A stretch of 64,000 nt of DNA from Thermoplasmatales archaeon (GCA_026127925.1 JAJSLM010000004.1:62001-126000), one strand, 5' to 3'; shown: positions 25,786-34,970, counted from the stretch's first letter. A program made the numbers and translations. Notes: generated from the sequence alone by a model not told the origin.

Positions 25786-26013
25786 ATGAAAACTTATCTT
25801 AAAGTGACGTTTTCCAGTGAGGGTGCGAAACCCAGTGAGGTTATAAATAGGCTGAGATCTCTTGGATTTAAGCCTGTGATGGGCGAGCAGGATCTGATAT
25901 ATGAATGGGGCAACAGCGCTACTATTGAAGATTCCATATGGTTCGCCGACAAGATTCAAGCCACCCTTGAAGGATTCAGAGTAATGTTTCAGATAGAGAC
26001 CATGCTGGATTAA
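25786..26013 (+). CDS. Small conserved-looking protein, unknown function
   Basis: A 75-residue acidic/mixed protein starting MKTYLKVTF with a pattern of alternating strand and helix (a likely ferredoxin-like or ACT-like fold). A strong TATA box CTATATATTA at 25751-25760 predicts transcription from about 25783, so ATG 25786 is preferred to the earlier ATG at 25768, which would precede the transcript. I do not recognise the family. It converges with the RNase P gene. Confidence 0.6.
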   Translation: MKTYLKVTFSSEGAKPSEVINRLRSLGFKPVMGEQDLIYEWGNSATIEDSIWFADKIQATLEGFRVMFQIETMLD

Positions 26014-26033
26014 GTCAACAGGAGTGATACTTC

Positions 26034-26363
26034 CTACTTCTCCCTATAAGGTATTCTTCTTATATCGCCACATTTTGAGCATGTTACGGTGAGAATCCCG
26101 TTTTTCAGCCTGATTTTATCATCAACAGTATAAGGCATTTTACATCTTTTGCAATAGGATCTTTTGACAAACTTTGGCAGCGTTACATCTATTCGCCTGC
26201 CTATGGATTCTGCAATTATATTGTATCTCCTGGCCAGGAGTGGATCATTAAGCTTTCTCTTTTCCATTAGCCCATTAAGAACGGCTATCCTGTTTAACGC
26301 GACTTTATCGATATTCCTGTTCTTTCGCATATCTAATTGAATTACGCCATCCGATTTAAGCAC
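26034..26363 (-). CDS. rnp4: Ribonuclease P protein component 4 (Rpp21/Rpr2)
   Basis: A protein of up to 109 residues with the Rpp21 signature: an N-terminal helical region rich in Lys/Arg, then ARRYNIIAESIGRRIDVTLP, and a zinc ribbon with CKRC and CSKC pairs. Binds RNase P RNA's specificity domain and helps 5' processing of tRNA. A second start, ATG 26331 (MRKNRN), gives a 98-residue protein closer to the usual N-terminus. Rpp29 is at 59.5 kb, so two RNase P proteins are in this window. Confidence 0.88.
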   Translation of the reverse strand: MLKSDGVIQLDMRKNRNIDKVALNRIAVLNGLMEKRKLNDPLLARRYNIIAESIGRRIDVTLPKFVKRSYCKRCKMPYTVDDKIRLKNGILTVTCSKCGDIRRIPYREK

Positions 26364-26494
26364 AAAAAGTCATGGTGTGCTTGATTTCAATTTTGGAAGG
26401 CGTACACAACATGCTTGTTAATCGACCTTTACGCTAAAAATTCAGGATTATAGTAAGTATAATTCTATAAATCTATTGTTCGACGCCAATCTGA

Positions 26495-26686
26495 GTGAAA
26501 TCTGTTCGCAGGCGAAATAGGAAACTTAAGGAACTGCCTATGTCCAGCCGAAAAACAATGAACCGAGAAGGGATCTTGTCTCAAAGAGCGAGGGGTGTTA
26601 CGAATGAATACCAGTCGCATGTATCCACTGCCAACATTTGGGACTATCTGCCCTGCAAATGGTTAATAAATTTAGGGCTATTATGA
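26495..26686 (+). CDS. Possible small leaderless ORF of unknown function
   Basis: A 63-residue reading frame from GTG 26495 with an Arg/Lys-rich N-terminus. What raises it above chance is a TATA-like CTATAAATC centred 27 bases upstream, matching leaderless spacing seen at recognised genes here. It ends 6 bases before the phosphoglycolate phosphatase ATG and covers that gene's own TATA-like box (26661-26675). It could instead be an untranslated RNA. The rest of the 330-base gap (26364-26692) shows nothing else. No family recognised. Confidence 0.3.
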   Translation: MKSVRRRNRKLKELPMSSRKTMNREGILSQRARGVTNEYQSHVSTANIWDYLPCKWLINLGLL

Positions 26687-26692
26687 AAGATC

Positions 26693-27361
26693 ATGATCAA
26701 GCTTGTGATCCTGGATGTTGATGGCACAATAACTGATCAGAACAGGCTGATATCTACCAAAGCCATAGAAGCTATAAGAACGGCTGAGCAAAATGGTGTT
26801 GTCGTTTCTCTGATCAGCGGCAACGTGATTCCGGTGATGTATGCGTTGAAAATATTTCTAGGCATTAACGGTCCGGTGTTTGCTGAAAATGGCGGAGTGG
26901 AATTTAATACCGACATTACACCATTCTTCACGATGGATGAGCCAAAGCGATTCTACAGGAAGCTCCTTGAACTGAACCTCTGTGAAGGCATCCTTACCAA
27001 TACCTGGAGATACTGTTCTGTTGGTTATTTCCCAAAAGAGGAAAAGGTAGAGGAAATATATGAATTGTCAAAGGATTATAATGTTGAGCTCACCGACAGC
27101 AGCTTTTCATGGCACATTCTAAATAAAGGACAGAACAAGGGATATGCTATCAGGAAATTGATTGAAAAGTTCTCCATGTCTCCAGATAATATACTGGCTT
27201 GTGGGGATTCTCTCAACGATATGCCTATGTTTTCTTTACCAGTTAAAAAAGCAGTGCCGAAAAATGCCAAACAAGAGTTAAAATCTCTGGCGGACTATAT
27301 ATCCGCAAAGGATCATGGAGATAGTATTGCGGACATACTTTCACGGATTGACAGTTTTTAA
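26693..27361 (+). CDS. Phosphoglycolate phosphatase, archaeal HAD type
   Basis: A 222-residue HAD hydrolase with a C2B cap. Motif I DVDGTIT with nucleophile Asp9, motif II SGN near residue 41, a conserved Lys in KGYAIRKL near 151, and motif IV GDSLNDMPMF near 173. This is the type seen in Thermoplasma acidophilum TA0175. It clears 2-phosphoglycolate. TAATAAATT at 26664-26672 lies about 26 bases before ATG, supporting a leaderless start. Its last 21 bases overlap the 3' end of pyrC on the other strand. Confidence 0.9.
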   Translation: MIKLVILDVDGTITDQNRLISTKAIEAIRTAEQNGVVVSLISGNVIPVMYALKIFLGINGPVFAENGGVEFNTDITPFFTMDEPKRFYRKLLELNLCEGILTNTWRYCSVGYFPKEEKVEEIYELSKDYNVELTDSSFSWHILNKGQNKGYAIRKLIEKFSMSPDNILACGDSLNDMPMFSLPVKKAVPKNAKQELKSLADYISAKDHGDSIADILSRIDSF

Positions 27362-28606
27362 ATCCTTGACATTCAAACCGATGTGATCCTCTATCAATTC
27401 GTGGTCTTCAATTAAAAGCTGACCACGCATTATAACATTCTTGGGAAAGATTGCCTCAAAATCGTTGAATGGAGAAGTCTTAGTTTTTGAGTGCAATCGA
27501 CTTTCGTCAATACGTCTGGTTTCGCCTAGATCGAAGTTCAGGAAATCTGCATAATATCCTACAGCAATTTTCCCTTTCTTCAGATCCATCACGTTTGCAG
27601 GATTCAATATCGCGGTGCGAACAAGAGTGTTTATGTCCAAAATTTTCTTGCTGAATAAAGCGAGCAAGATCGGTATTCTTGTCTCAACCCCTATGATCCC
27701 AGAAGCTGCATGGTTAAATTCTTCTTTTTCCGCCTGCGTATGCGGTGCATGATCTGAAGAGATTATGTCAAATTTGCCGGCAAGATAAAGCTCGAAAAGC
27801 CCATTCATCACACTGCGGGATCTGAGTGGCGGGTTAACCTTACCCCACGAACCGAGTGACAATTCGTCGTTCAGGAATATATGGTGAGGAGTCACCTCTT
27901 TCATAACAGAAGAGGCAGCGATGGAGACAGACTTCGTAGAGCTAAGGTGTGCGGCTATTTTTTTCTTTACCTTGAACTTGTTTATATATTCTATCGCCAA
28001 ATTTTCACATTCTTCAGGTCTTGCAAGGTTGTGTTCCCGCAGAGTTCCGACATAACTAGGTCGGTACCGATCAAGGCATTCCTGACTTTCCGCATGAAAG
28101 ATCACTGGCTTGTTGTAAGAATCCAATTTCTCAATCTGCTTATCATCGATCTTTGAGAGCCCAACAGTGTTCGTGCTTCCTCCCAGATAAATCTTTATCC
28201 CGCTGCTCCTCGGATCTATCAATTCCGCATTATTTCCGACGAACATCGAGTAAAGGCCAAAGTCGCAGAAAGCCTTGGATCTAACCTGGGAGAACTTATC
28301 CTCGAAACTTACGCGGTCGGTTATAGGTATACGGTTATTGGGCATGTCAAAAACCGTCGTGTTGCCTCCGAATAATGCAGCAGTTGTTCCAGTTCTAAAG
28401 TCTTCTTTTTCTGTTTCGCCAGGGTCGCGAAAATGAACGTGAATATCAGTTCCAGCTGGCAATATCGGACCTTCAATACGGATTCTCCTTTCACCTTGCA
28501 GGTTCTTTCCAATACTATCTATTATACCGTCAGAAACACCAATTTCGAGTTCTCTGAAGCGCCCATCAACGAAAAAATTACCAGAAAAAACCAACTCCGA
28601 AGCCAT
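27341..28606 (-). CDS. pyrC: Dihydroorotase
   Basis: A 421-residue amidohydrolase for pyrimidine synthesis, closing carbamoyl-aspartate to dihydroorotate. Motifs: DIHVHFRDPG metal site near residue 54, FDMPNN near 89, VIFHAES, AAHLSST, and the catalytic Asp in SSDHAPHT near 280. It lies in the class I (longer) group. No other pyr genes are in this window. The 3' end overlaps the phosphatase gene by 21 bases. Confidence 0.92.
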   Translation of the reverse strand: MASELVFSGNFFVDGRFRELEIGVSDGIIDSIGKNLQGERRIRIEGPILPAGTDIHVHFRDPGETEKEDFRTGTTAALFGGNTTVFDMPNNRIPITDRVSFEDKFSQVRSKAFCDFGLYSMFVGNNAELIDPRSSGIKIYLGGSTNTVGLSKIDDKQIEKLDSYNKPVIFHAESQECLDRYRPSYVGTLREHNLARPEECENLAIEYINKFKVKKKIAAHLSSTKSVSIAASSVMKEVTPHHIFLNDELSLGSWGKVNPPLRSRSVMNGLFELYLAGKFDIISSDHAPHTQAEKEEFNHAASGIIGVETRIPILLALFSKKILDINTLVRTAILNPANVMDLKKGKIAVGYYADFLNFDLGETRRIDESRLHSKTKTSPFNDFEAIFPKNVIMRGQLLIEDHELIEDHIGLNVKDLKTVNP

Positions 28607-28724
28607 GTATGATGATTAAAGATACGGTTTTAATCTTTGTTTTCTGAGACGGTTAGACGGCAGTTCTCAGGTAATGGAAATATTGCTGATTATGTATAAG
28701 AATTATTAAAATCAAGGTTTGACA

Positions 28725-28874
28725 ATGAATTCTGCGGAGACGGACCATGCACTATCGTTAACAATGAGTAATCATGACGACCTTGGCCATGCGAATAAAG
28801 GGGCAAACAGCAAGGAAAATTATGGAGAGCTACTGGTTATTTTCTTGCTGTCAGGTCAAATCACCCTGACTTAG
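28725..28874 (+). CDS. Possible 49-residue leaderless peptide, unknown
   Basis: ATG 28725 to TAG 28872-28874 gives a 49-residue polar peptide with a hydrophobic C-terminal stretch (LLVIFLLSG). A good TATA-like box TGTATAAGA is centred about 28 bases before the ATG. Its stop region overlaps the convergent queE stop by 4 bases. No similarity recognised. Could also be a non-coding transcript. Confidence 0.33.
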   Translation: MNSAETDHALSLTMSNHDDLGHANKGANSKENYGELLVIFLLSGQITLT

Positions 28875-29500
28875 ACCCCTCTTTTCTCCCCCCACAGGAG
28901 CTTGTGCAGTTGCGGAAGTACACGGACATCCATTTTTAAGTCAAGAACTTTCTCGACCAGCCATTTCATATCGGTTCCCCAGGCAGGTTGGAGAATTTTT
29001 TCGCATGGAAGATTATGCGCACTTATGAATTTTCTAGCGAATTCAAAATCCGTATCATCTGCTATGACAAACTTGGCATAATCGGTGTCTCTAAGATAAC
29101 TGAGATTATTTGTAAATAATCGTCTTTCTTCTCCAGATGATGGTGTCTTTATGTCCATGTCGATCACGACGCTCCTCGAAAAGGTATATGGAAGTATGCT
29201 CAGGGATCCGCTTGTCTCTAGGAGAAGGTTCTTTCCACGGTCGATTACACCACGCACAAAAGTTGGGGCGTCTCGCTGTACCAATGGTTCACCACCCGTG
29301 AAACAGATCCATTTTTCTGGTGCCTGGGAAACCAGGTTAAGAAGAGTTTTCATGTCGGCTTCTTTACCACCTGAAAATGTATACGTGGAATCACACCACC
29401 TGCATCTCAAGTTACATCCGTTTGTGCGTACAAAGAACATCGGGACACCTATCATAATCCCTTCTCCCTGTATGCTGTGAAACGTTTCGGTTATTAACAA
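28871..29500 (-). CDS. queE: 7-carboxy-7-deazaguanine synthase
   Basis: A 209-residue radical SAM enzyme that makes CDG, the precursor of preQ0 and archaeosine. The cluster motif CNLRCRWCD is at about residues 30-38, preceded by HSIQGEG (residues 8-14), which binds substrate. TGGEPL (near 68) is the SAM GGE motif. The start is TTG 29500; AGATATATCC on this strand, centred 26 bases upstream, confirms it and suggests a leaderless mRNA. RaSEA at 12.4 kb acts later in the same pathway. Confidence 0.93.
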   Translation of the reverse strand: MLITETFHSIQGEGIMIGVPMFFVRTNGCNLRCRWCDSTYTFSGGKEADMKTLLNLVSQAPEKWICFTGGEPLVQRDAPTFVRGVIDRGKNLLLETSGSLSILPYTFSRSVVIDMDIKTPSSGEERRLFTNNLSYLRDTDYAKFVIADDTDFEFARKFISAHNLPCEKILQPAWGTDMKWLVEKVLDLKMDVRVLPQLHKLLWGEKRGV

Positions 29501-29735
29501 CCCGTTAGCATTGAATTGTAGGATATATCTTTATTGCGTTCCAAAGATCAGAAGTATTGAGTCGATGATATCGTTTCTGTGTGTCGCTTTCTGTTCCAAA
29601 TATTTATTCAAGATCCAATCGTTGTACAATTCCAATCTTCCAACAGATGCGCTATGATTGGCTTTTTCTCTTTCAACAATCCAGGATACTATTCGAGCTC
29701 GGAAATGTTAAATTGAGGTAAGCAATAGTCATAGC

Positions 29736-30833
29736 ATGGAACACAAACTTCTTGAGCAGAGGCTAAAGAAAATATTCGAGTATGCAAAAGACGTGGACGC
29801 CCTCCTTATTATGCAGGGTGATGAAAATTCCGTTGACAAAACTTTTTTCTATATAACTGACCCTGATGGCGGAATATTTGAATCTTCTGCCCTCATAGTG
29901 AAACCTGATAACGTAAAGATCCTTACGAGCCAGCTTGAGGAAGAAATCGCAAGGAGAACAGGCATGGACGTTATCGTAACTAAAGGGATGGCAGATCTGA
30001 AAAAACAGATCATAGAGAACCTTAAGGGGCTTAACACAATCGGCCTAAATTATACCTCCCTGACACTGGAGCAGTACAGGGATCTTCTGCGTATTGTGCC
30101 CGATAAGGAATTTGTAAATATTTCAAGTTCTATAGAAGAGTCGAGGCGCCTGAAAGATCCAGAGGAACTAAACAGAATCAGGGAAGCAGCAAAGATTGCC
30201 AGTGAAGCAATTCAGAACGTGATTCCCAAGATAAGAGAAGGCATGACGGAAACAGAACTCGCCTCGGAGATGGTCTACCAAATGATGCGCCTGGGAGCGA
30301 GCGAACCTTCATTCAGCACAATTGTTGCATTTGGCAAAAATGCTTCCATGCCTCATTACACTCCAGGAGATGCAAAGTTAAAGAGAGGAGACTTTGTTCT
30401 TATCGACTACGGCGCAATATACAAGAGATACTGCTCGGACGTTACCAGAACAATGGTTTTCGGCAAGGCCTCAGAAGAACAAAAGGAGGTATACGATACG
30501 GTTCTTGCTGCCCAGAAAGCAGGCTTTTCAAAGATAAGAGAAAATGTGAATGGGAAAGATGTCGATCTTGCAGCCAGAAACGTCATAGATGGATCCAAGT
30601 ACAAGGGGAGATTCATTCATTCCCTTGGGCATGGCGTTGGCATGGATGTTCATGACCATCCGGCATTCTCACCAAATTTCGATATTCCAATAAAGGAAAA
30701 TATGGTTGTCACTGTCGAACCGGGAATATATATCCCTGATTTTGGCGGTGTGAGGATAGAGGATGATGTCATTGTCAAGAAGGATGGCTGTGAGATAATA
30801 AGCACTGCTCCAAGAGATCTTATCGAATTATGA
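29736..30833 (+). CDS. pepQ: Xaa-Pro dipeptidase, M24B family
   Basis: A 365-residue prolidase-type peptidase that cleaves dipeptides ending in Pro. The pita-bread domain starts near residue 135; the five metal ligands are visible in LIDYGAIY, CSDVTRTMV, SLGHGVGMDVH, VTVEPGIY and RIEDDV. The N-terminal domain is the usual creatinase fold. TTAAATT at 29708-29714 lies 25 bases before ATG. Followed after 10 bases by priL, so likely co-transcribed. The 235-base gap before it holds only the two divergent promoters as far as I can see. Confidence 0.92.
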   Translation: MEHKLLEQRLKKIFEYAKDVDALLIMQGDENSVDKTFFYITDPDGGIFESSALIVKPDNVKILTSQLEEEIARRTGMDVIVTKGMADLKKQIIENLKGLNTIGLNYTSLTLEQYRDLLRIVPDKEFVNISSSIEESRRLKDPEELNRIREAAKIASEAIQNVIPKIREGMTETELASEMVYQMMRLGASEPSFSTIVAFGKNASMPHYTPGDAKLKRGDFVLIDYGAIYKRYCSDVTRTMVFGKASEEQKEVYDTVLAAQKAGFSKIRENVNGKDVDLAARNVIDGSKYKGRFIHSLGHGVGMDVHDHPAFSPNFDIPIKENMVVTVEPGIYIPDFGGVRIEDDVIVKKDGCEIISTAPRDLIEL

Positions 30834-30843
30834 AGAAGGCGCA

Positions 30844-31887
30844 ATGATCGATCAGTCAATATTTGACACAAATAAAGAAAGCATAACGCTTCTGCTTGGA
30901 TCAAACGATGAGCGGATGTACACCATACGTAAAAATGCCTATAGGCTTATATTGGGGTCCCTCACAGATGATGAGGACCACGGAATAAGGGACCCGGATG
31001 ATCTCTCGTGTCTGCCACTTTCTTTGTGGATTTTGAAATACATAAATGAGAGTATACTGACCTCCAGAACAATAAATTTCGTGAGAGATTTTATTGAACG
31101 GTATGTAAATTCAGGGAAGGTTTCTGATGAGGATGTAGAGTTCGTTTCCAGGGTATTTTCCCTGACTGTTGATTACGACCTGGAAGATGGGCATTTTCTT
31201 ATTCCTGTGGGGCAGCTCATTTCCAACGTTGCAAGACTCAGCGGCTATAACCACCGGTTGATATATCAGAACCTTGATCGTGGGCTTGTCATATGCCGCA
31301 GACCTCTAGTTGCCAAGGTAATTAGAGAGGCTTTTGTAAAACATGCTTTCAGTGCGTACGATTCCATAGATCCGGACGCGACAGCCGAAGTTCTTGCTCC
31401 CATTTATGAGGAAGTAGACGAAATAATAAACAAGTTGAAGTCCTCGGGAATAAAGGTGAACGTTGATCTCGGATCAGTTGATTTTTCAATGTTCCCTCCG
31501 TGCATAAAAGAGTATATTAGCGAGATGCGTGAGGGAATAAATCTCCCCCATCTTGCACGTTTTACTCTCGTCAGCTTTTTGCACAAGATTGGGATGGATA
31601 ATCCTTCCATGGTTGAACTGTTCAAAACCGCCCCAGACTTCAACGAAAGGCTGACAACGTATCAAATCAACCACATTACCGGTCAGATATCAAGTACGGA
31701 GTATTCACCGCCAAAATGCTCTGTCCTTCTATCCAATCACCTGTGTTACAAGGACAATGATCCGATATGCAACAAAGAATGGCTGAAACACCCGTTACAA
31801 TATTATACATTCAAGAAGAAAATTAGTGCAAAGCCTGTCATGAAAACTAAAAGTGCAAGGAAAACGAGTAAAAAATTTAATCATTAA
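30844..31887 (+). CDS. priL: DNA primase large subunit
   Basis: A 347-residue PriL, the [4Fe-4S] regulatory subunit of archaeal/eukaryotic primase. Four cluster cysteines are visible: Cys220 (MFPPCIKEY), Cys292 (PPKC), Cys301 and Cys309. The region NLPHLARFTLVSFLHKIG near 235 is diagnostic. The C-terminus ends in a Lys-rich tail. The small subunit PriS is not in this window. Follows pepQ by 10 bases. Confidence 0.92.
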   Translation: MIDQSIFDTNKESITLLLGSNDERMYTIRKNAYRLILGSLTDDEDHGIRDPDDLSCLPLSLWILKYINESILTSRTINFVRDFIERYVNSGKVSDEDVEFVSRVFSLTVDYDLEDGHFLIPVGQLISNVARLSGYNHRLIYQNLDRGLVICRRPLVAKVIREAFVKHAFSAYDSIDPDATAEVLAPIYEEVDEIINKLKSSGIKVNVDLGSVDFSMFPPCIKEYISEMREGINLPHLARFTLVSFLHKIGMDNPSMVELFKTAPDFNERLTTYQINHITGQISSTEYSPPKCSVLLSNHLCYKDNDPICNKEWLKHPLQYYTFKKKISAKPVMKTKSARKTSKKFNH

Positions 31888-31940
31888 TATAAATAAGAAA
31901 AAAACGGAATAAATTTATTGCCTTCACGGATAGGTGTTTT

Positions 31941-32963
31941 ATGAAAATAAACGTCGACGGAAATGACAGAAGATTCAAGGCCGTATGGTTTGAGAATAAT
32001 GATGTACGGCTGATTGACCAGAGAAAACTTCCTGAGGAACTTGAGATTATTAACGCCAAGGACAGTGACGAGGTTGCAACGATAATCAGGGACATGGCGG
32101 TAAGAGGTGCTCCAGCCATAGGGATCACTGCGGCTTACGGCCTGGCCATGGCCAAGATCAAGGGAGAAGACATGGAGAAGGCCGTTAAGAAAATTGGCGG
32201 AACCAGGCCAACAGCCTATGATCTTTTCAAGGCCATCGAATATATGAGATCCAATAATTTCGAATTGAGCGCCGCAACGCGTTATGCCAATGAGATCAGC
32301 GGAAGATGTAAAAAGATAGGTGAATATGGAAACCAGCTGATTTCTGATGGTTCCAAGATACTTACACACTGTAACGCCGGCGCTCTTGCTGTTGTGGACT
32401 GGGGAACGGCTCTTGCACCAATGAGGGTGGCTCACGACGAAGGGAAGAGTATCTTTGTTTTTGTGGATGAAACGAGGCCGAGGCTTCAGGGAGCAAGGCT
32501 GACAGCGTGGGAGCTCCTCCAGGAGGGTATTGATCATGCGATAATATCGGACAATGCAGCTGGTTTTTACATGAAGAGGGGAGAAGTCGATCTCGCCATA
32601 GTTGGCGCTGACAGAATCGCTTCAAACGGAGATTTTGCGAACAAGATAGGGACTTACGAAAAAGCTGTAGTTGCAAAAGCCAATAACGTACCGTTTTATG
32701 TTGCAGCCCCCGGAAGCACATTCGATTTCTCGATAAAAACAGGAGATGAAATCCCGATTGAGGAAAGATCCGAGGACGAGGTCCTGACTATCAATGGAAA
32801 AAATATCGGCCCGAAAGGAAGCGCGGCAAAGAATCCGGCATTTGACGTGACTCCACATGAGTACGTAACAGCATTCATCACTGAGTATGGTATTTTCAGG
32901 CCGGAAGAACTGCACAGGATGCAAAACCTTATTGAAAAGGATCTCTTTATGCGGAGTACATAG
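31941..32963 (+). CDS. mtnA: S-methyl-5-thioribose-1-phosphate isomerase
   Basis: A 340-residue eIF2B-like aldose-ketose isomerase. MtnA signatures: RGAPAIG near residue 54, the catalytic Cys in THCNAGAL near 142, and the catalytic Asp in VGADRIASNGD near 222. It acts in methionine salvage. The related ribose-1,5-bisphosphate isomerase is the alternative, but these motifs favour MtnA. ATAAATTTAT centred 27 bases before ATG supports the start. trpS follows after 19 bases. Confidence 0.87.
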   Translation: MKINVDGNDRRFKAVWFENNDVRLIDQRKLPEELEIINAKDSDEVATIIRDMAVRGAPAIGITAAYGLAMAKIKGEDMEKAVKKIGGTRPTAYDLFKAIEYMRSNNFELSAATRYANEISGRCKKIGEYGNQLISDGSKILTHCNAGALAVVDWGTALAPMRVAHDEGKSIFVFVDETRPRLQGARLTAWELLQEGIDHAIISDNAAGFYMKRGEVDLAIVGADRIASNGDFANKIGTYEKAVVAKANNVPFYVAAPGSTFDFSIKTGDEIPIEERSEDEVLTINGKNIGPKGSAAKNPAFDVTPHEYVTAFITEYGIFRPEELHRMQNLIEKDLFMRST

Positions 32964-32982
32964 AGAAAAATGGTGAAAAATA

Positions 32983-34119
32983 GTGGCTGAGGACCTCAGG
33001 ATAACCCCATGGAGCGTGTCGGGAAGCGTTCAGGATAAAGATTACGATAAAATAGCGAATGAATTCGGTGCAAAGATAATCGATGAGCGCCTTCTTAAGC
33101 GAATAAAGAAAATAACTGGTGATCTTCATCCTTTCCTGCTGAACGGAATATTTTATGCTCACAGGGATCTTGACCTTGCTCTTGACGATTACAGCAATGG
33201 AAAACCGTTCTATCTTTACACCGGGAGGGGCCCATCCGGCGAGATGCATCTGGGGCACATACTGCCATTCATGTTCACGAAATGGTTGCAGGAAAAATTC
33301 AACGCTGAACTTATTATCCAGATTACCGACGATGAAAAATATCTTTTCAGAGAGATAGGAGACCGGGATCTGAAAGAATTCACGCACAGTAACATAATAG
33401 ATATCCTCAGTTTGGGGTTCGATCCAGACAAAACACACATACTGATAGATTCTGAACATTCTGGAATCCTCTACAATAACGCGATCAAGGTGGCAAGAAA
33501 CATTACTGCCTCCTCTGTTAAAGCTGTCTTTGGACTGAAAGACAGTGATAACATAGGCAAATATTTCTTCACAAGCATCCAGGCCGTACCTGCGTTTATT
33601 CTTTCCTATCTTAAGAACGAGAACATAAGGTGCCTCATACCTTACGGGATAGACCAGGATCCACACTTCAAGCTTGCTAGGGATGTCCTTCCGAAACTCG
33701 GTTACTACAAACCCTCATCGATAATATCAAAATTCATTCCATCGCTTCAGGGCAGCGGAAAGATGTCTTCTTCGGATCCAAACTCGGTTATATCGCTGAA
33801 TGACAGCAGAAACAGTGTGAGGAAGAAGTTGATGAAATACGCATTCTCCGGTGGAAGAGATACAGCAGAGGAACAGAGGAAATACGGAGCAAATCCAGAT
33901 ATAGACTTCTCGTTTAACATTTTCAGGATCATGGAAAGCGATCAATCCAAGGTATCTGCTGTACACGAGAGCTACATGTCTGGAGAAATGCTAAGCGGCG
34001 AGATGAAATCAATAGCGGCAGAAAAGATCAGCGAATTCCTCGAGATTCTGAGATCAAGAAGAGAGGACGTTGAAAATAATCTTGACGCGTACATGTTCGA
34101 TGAAAAGAAATTTAACTAG
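32983..34119 (+). CDS. trpS: Tryptophanyl-tRNA synthetase
   Basis: A 378-residue class I synthetase of the archaeal/eukaryotic type. TGRGPSGEMHLGHILP contains the HIGH motif (HLGH) near residue 88, KMSSSDPN near 260 is the KMSKS equivalent. N-terminal extension before the Rossmann fold is typical of this subgroup. The start is GTG 32983, 19 bases after mtnA. Confidence 0.94.
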   Translation: MAEDLRITPWSVSGSVQDKDYDKIANEFGAKIIDERLLKRIKKITGDLHPFLLNGIFYAHRDLDLALDDYSNGKPFYLYTGRGPSGEMHLGHILPFMFTKWLQEKFNAELIIQITDDEKYLFREIGDRDLKEFTHSNIIDILSLGFDPDKTHILIDSEHSGILYNNAIKVARNITASSVKAVFGLKDSDNIGKYFFTSIQAVPAFILSYLKNENIRCLIPYGIDQDPHFKLARDVLPKLGYYKPSSIISKFIPSLQGSGKMSSSDPNSVISLNDSRNSVRKKLMKYAFSGGRDTAEEQRKYGANPDIDFSFNIFRIMESDQSKVSAVHESYMSGEMLSGEMKSIAAEKISEFLEILRSRREDVENNLDAYMFDEKKFN

Positions 34120-34268
34120 GCATAACTTCAATAATTTATAGATATAAGGATTAGTTTCTTCCATTCTCGCTGAAGAATGTTTCCATCGCTAATTTTGCGG
34201 ACTTCATTACATTATAAGACATTCAAACCCCTGTAAGAATCTTGAAAATGCAGGAAATTGTGTACAAA

Positions 34269-34281
34269 TAATATTTATATC
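34269..34281 (+). promoter_or_regulatory. TATA box of azlC
   Basis: AATATTTATATCG-like box centred 26 bases before the TTG start at 34302. It supports a TTG start on a leaderless mRNA. Confidence 0.5.
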
Positions 34282-34301
34282 GTCCGCATGACCATAACAC
34301 C

Positions 34302-34970
34302 TTGAGCAGCAAATTTGACCCTTATTTCAGTATATCCATGAGTTATCTGCCTTCAGGTATAGCGTTTGGGGCGTTTGCAACTGCATTGAAGATACCCGTC
34401 GTTATCACTATCGTCCTCTCCCTATTCGTTTATTCGGGAGCAGTCCAATCAGCATTCCTGGGCTTTTGGGTAACCGGGCTTGAACCTTTCTCAATGATCC
34501 TTACAGCATTTCTACTGAACTTAAGGCATACATTCTACGGCCCACATATAGAATCCGAAAGAAACGATATCAAGCTGAAGAACGTCCTGACCATCGGCCC
34601 GCTTCTTACGGACGAAGTCTACGCCCTATCTGTATCGCCCCTTTTCCCCGACAAGAAGCACATATTCTTTCTTGCAATATTCGCATACGCAAATTGGGCC
34701 ACCGCAACGGCCTTGGGAGCTTTTGTTGCCGGAATAGCTCCGCCCAGAGTTCTTGACATACTGCTAATCGCACTTCCAACTCTCTTCCTTGGTCTCCTCG
34801 TGCCCAGAGTTAGGTCCAGTTATGCCGTGGTCACTGCCATGTCCGCAGGCATAATTGCAATATCGGGTAGGTTGCTGCACCTACCCGCATTTTTCATTAT
34901 AATACCAATACTGGGCGGCGTCATCATAGGTTATGCGTGGAAAAAATTTGAGGAGGGCCACAGGCTGTGA
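34302..34970 (+). CDS. azlC: AzlC-family branched-chain amino acid exporter, large subunit
   Basis: A 222-residue membrane protein with the AzlC start SYLPSGIAFGAFA (about 15-27) and LRHTFYGPHIE (near 79), and about seven hydrophobic segments. AzlC and AzlD together export branched-chain amino acids or related analogues. The start is TTG 34302, fixed by the TATA box. azlD overlaps its stop by 4 bases. Confidence 0.88.
   Translation: MSSKFDPYFSISMSYLPSGIAFGAFATALKIPVVITIVLSLFVYSGAVQSAFLGFWVTGLEPFSMILTAFLLNLRHTFYGPHIESERNDIKLKNVLTIGPLLTDEVYALSVSPLFPDKKHIFFLAIFAYANWATATALGAFVAGIAPPRVLDILLIALPTLFLGLLVPRVRSSYAVVTAMSAGIIAISGRLLHLPAFFIIIPILGGVIIGYAWKKFEEGHRL

Noticed and set aside
32362-32721. 119-codon minus-strand ORF in mtnA
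   Set aside because: Shadow of mtnA, which has full catalytic motifs; no family resemblance in the antisense frame.
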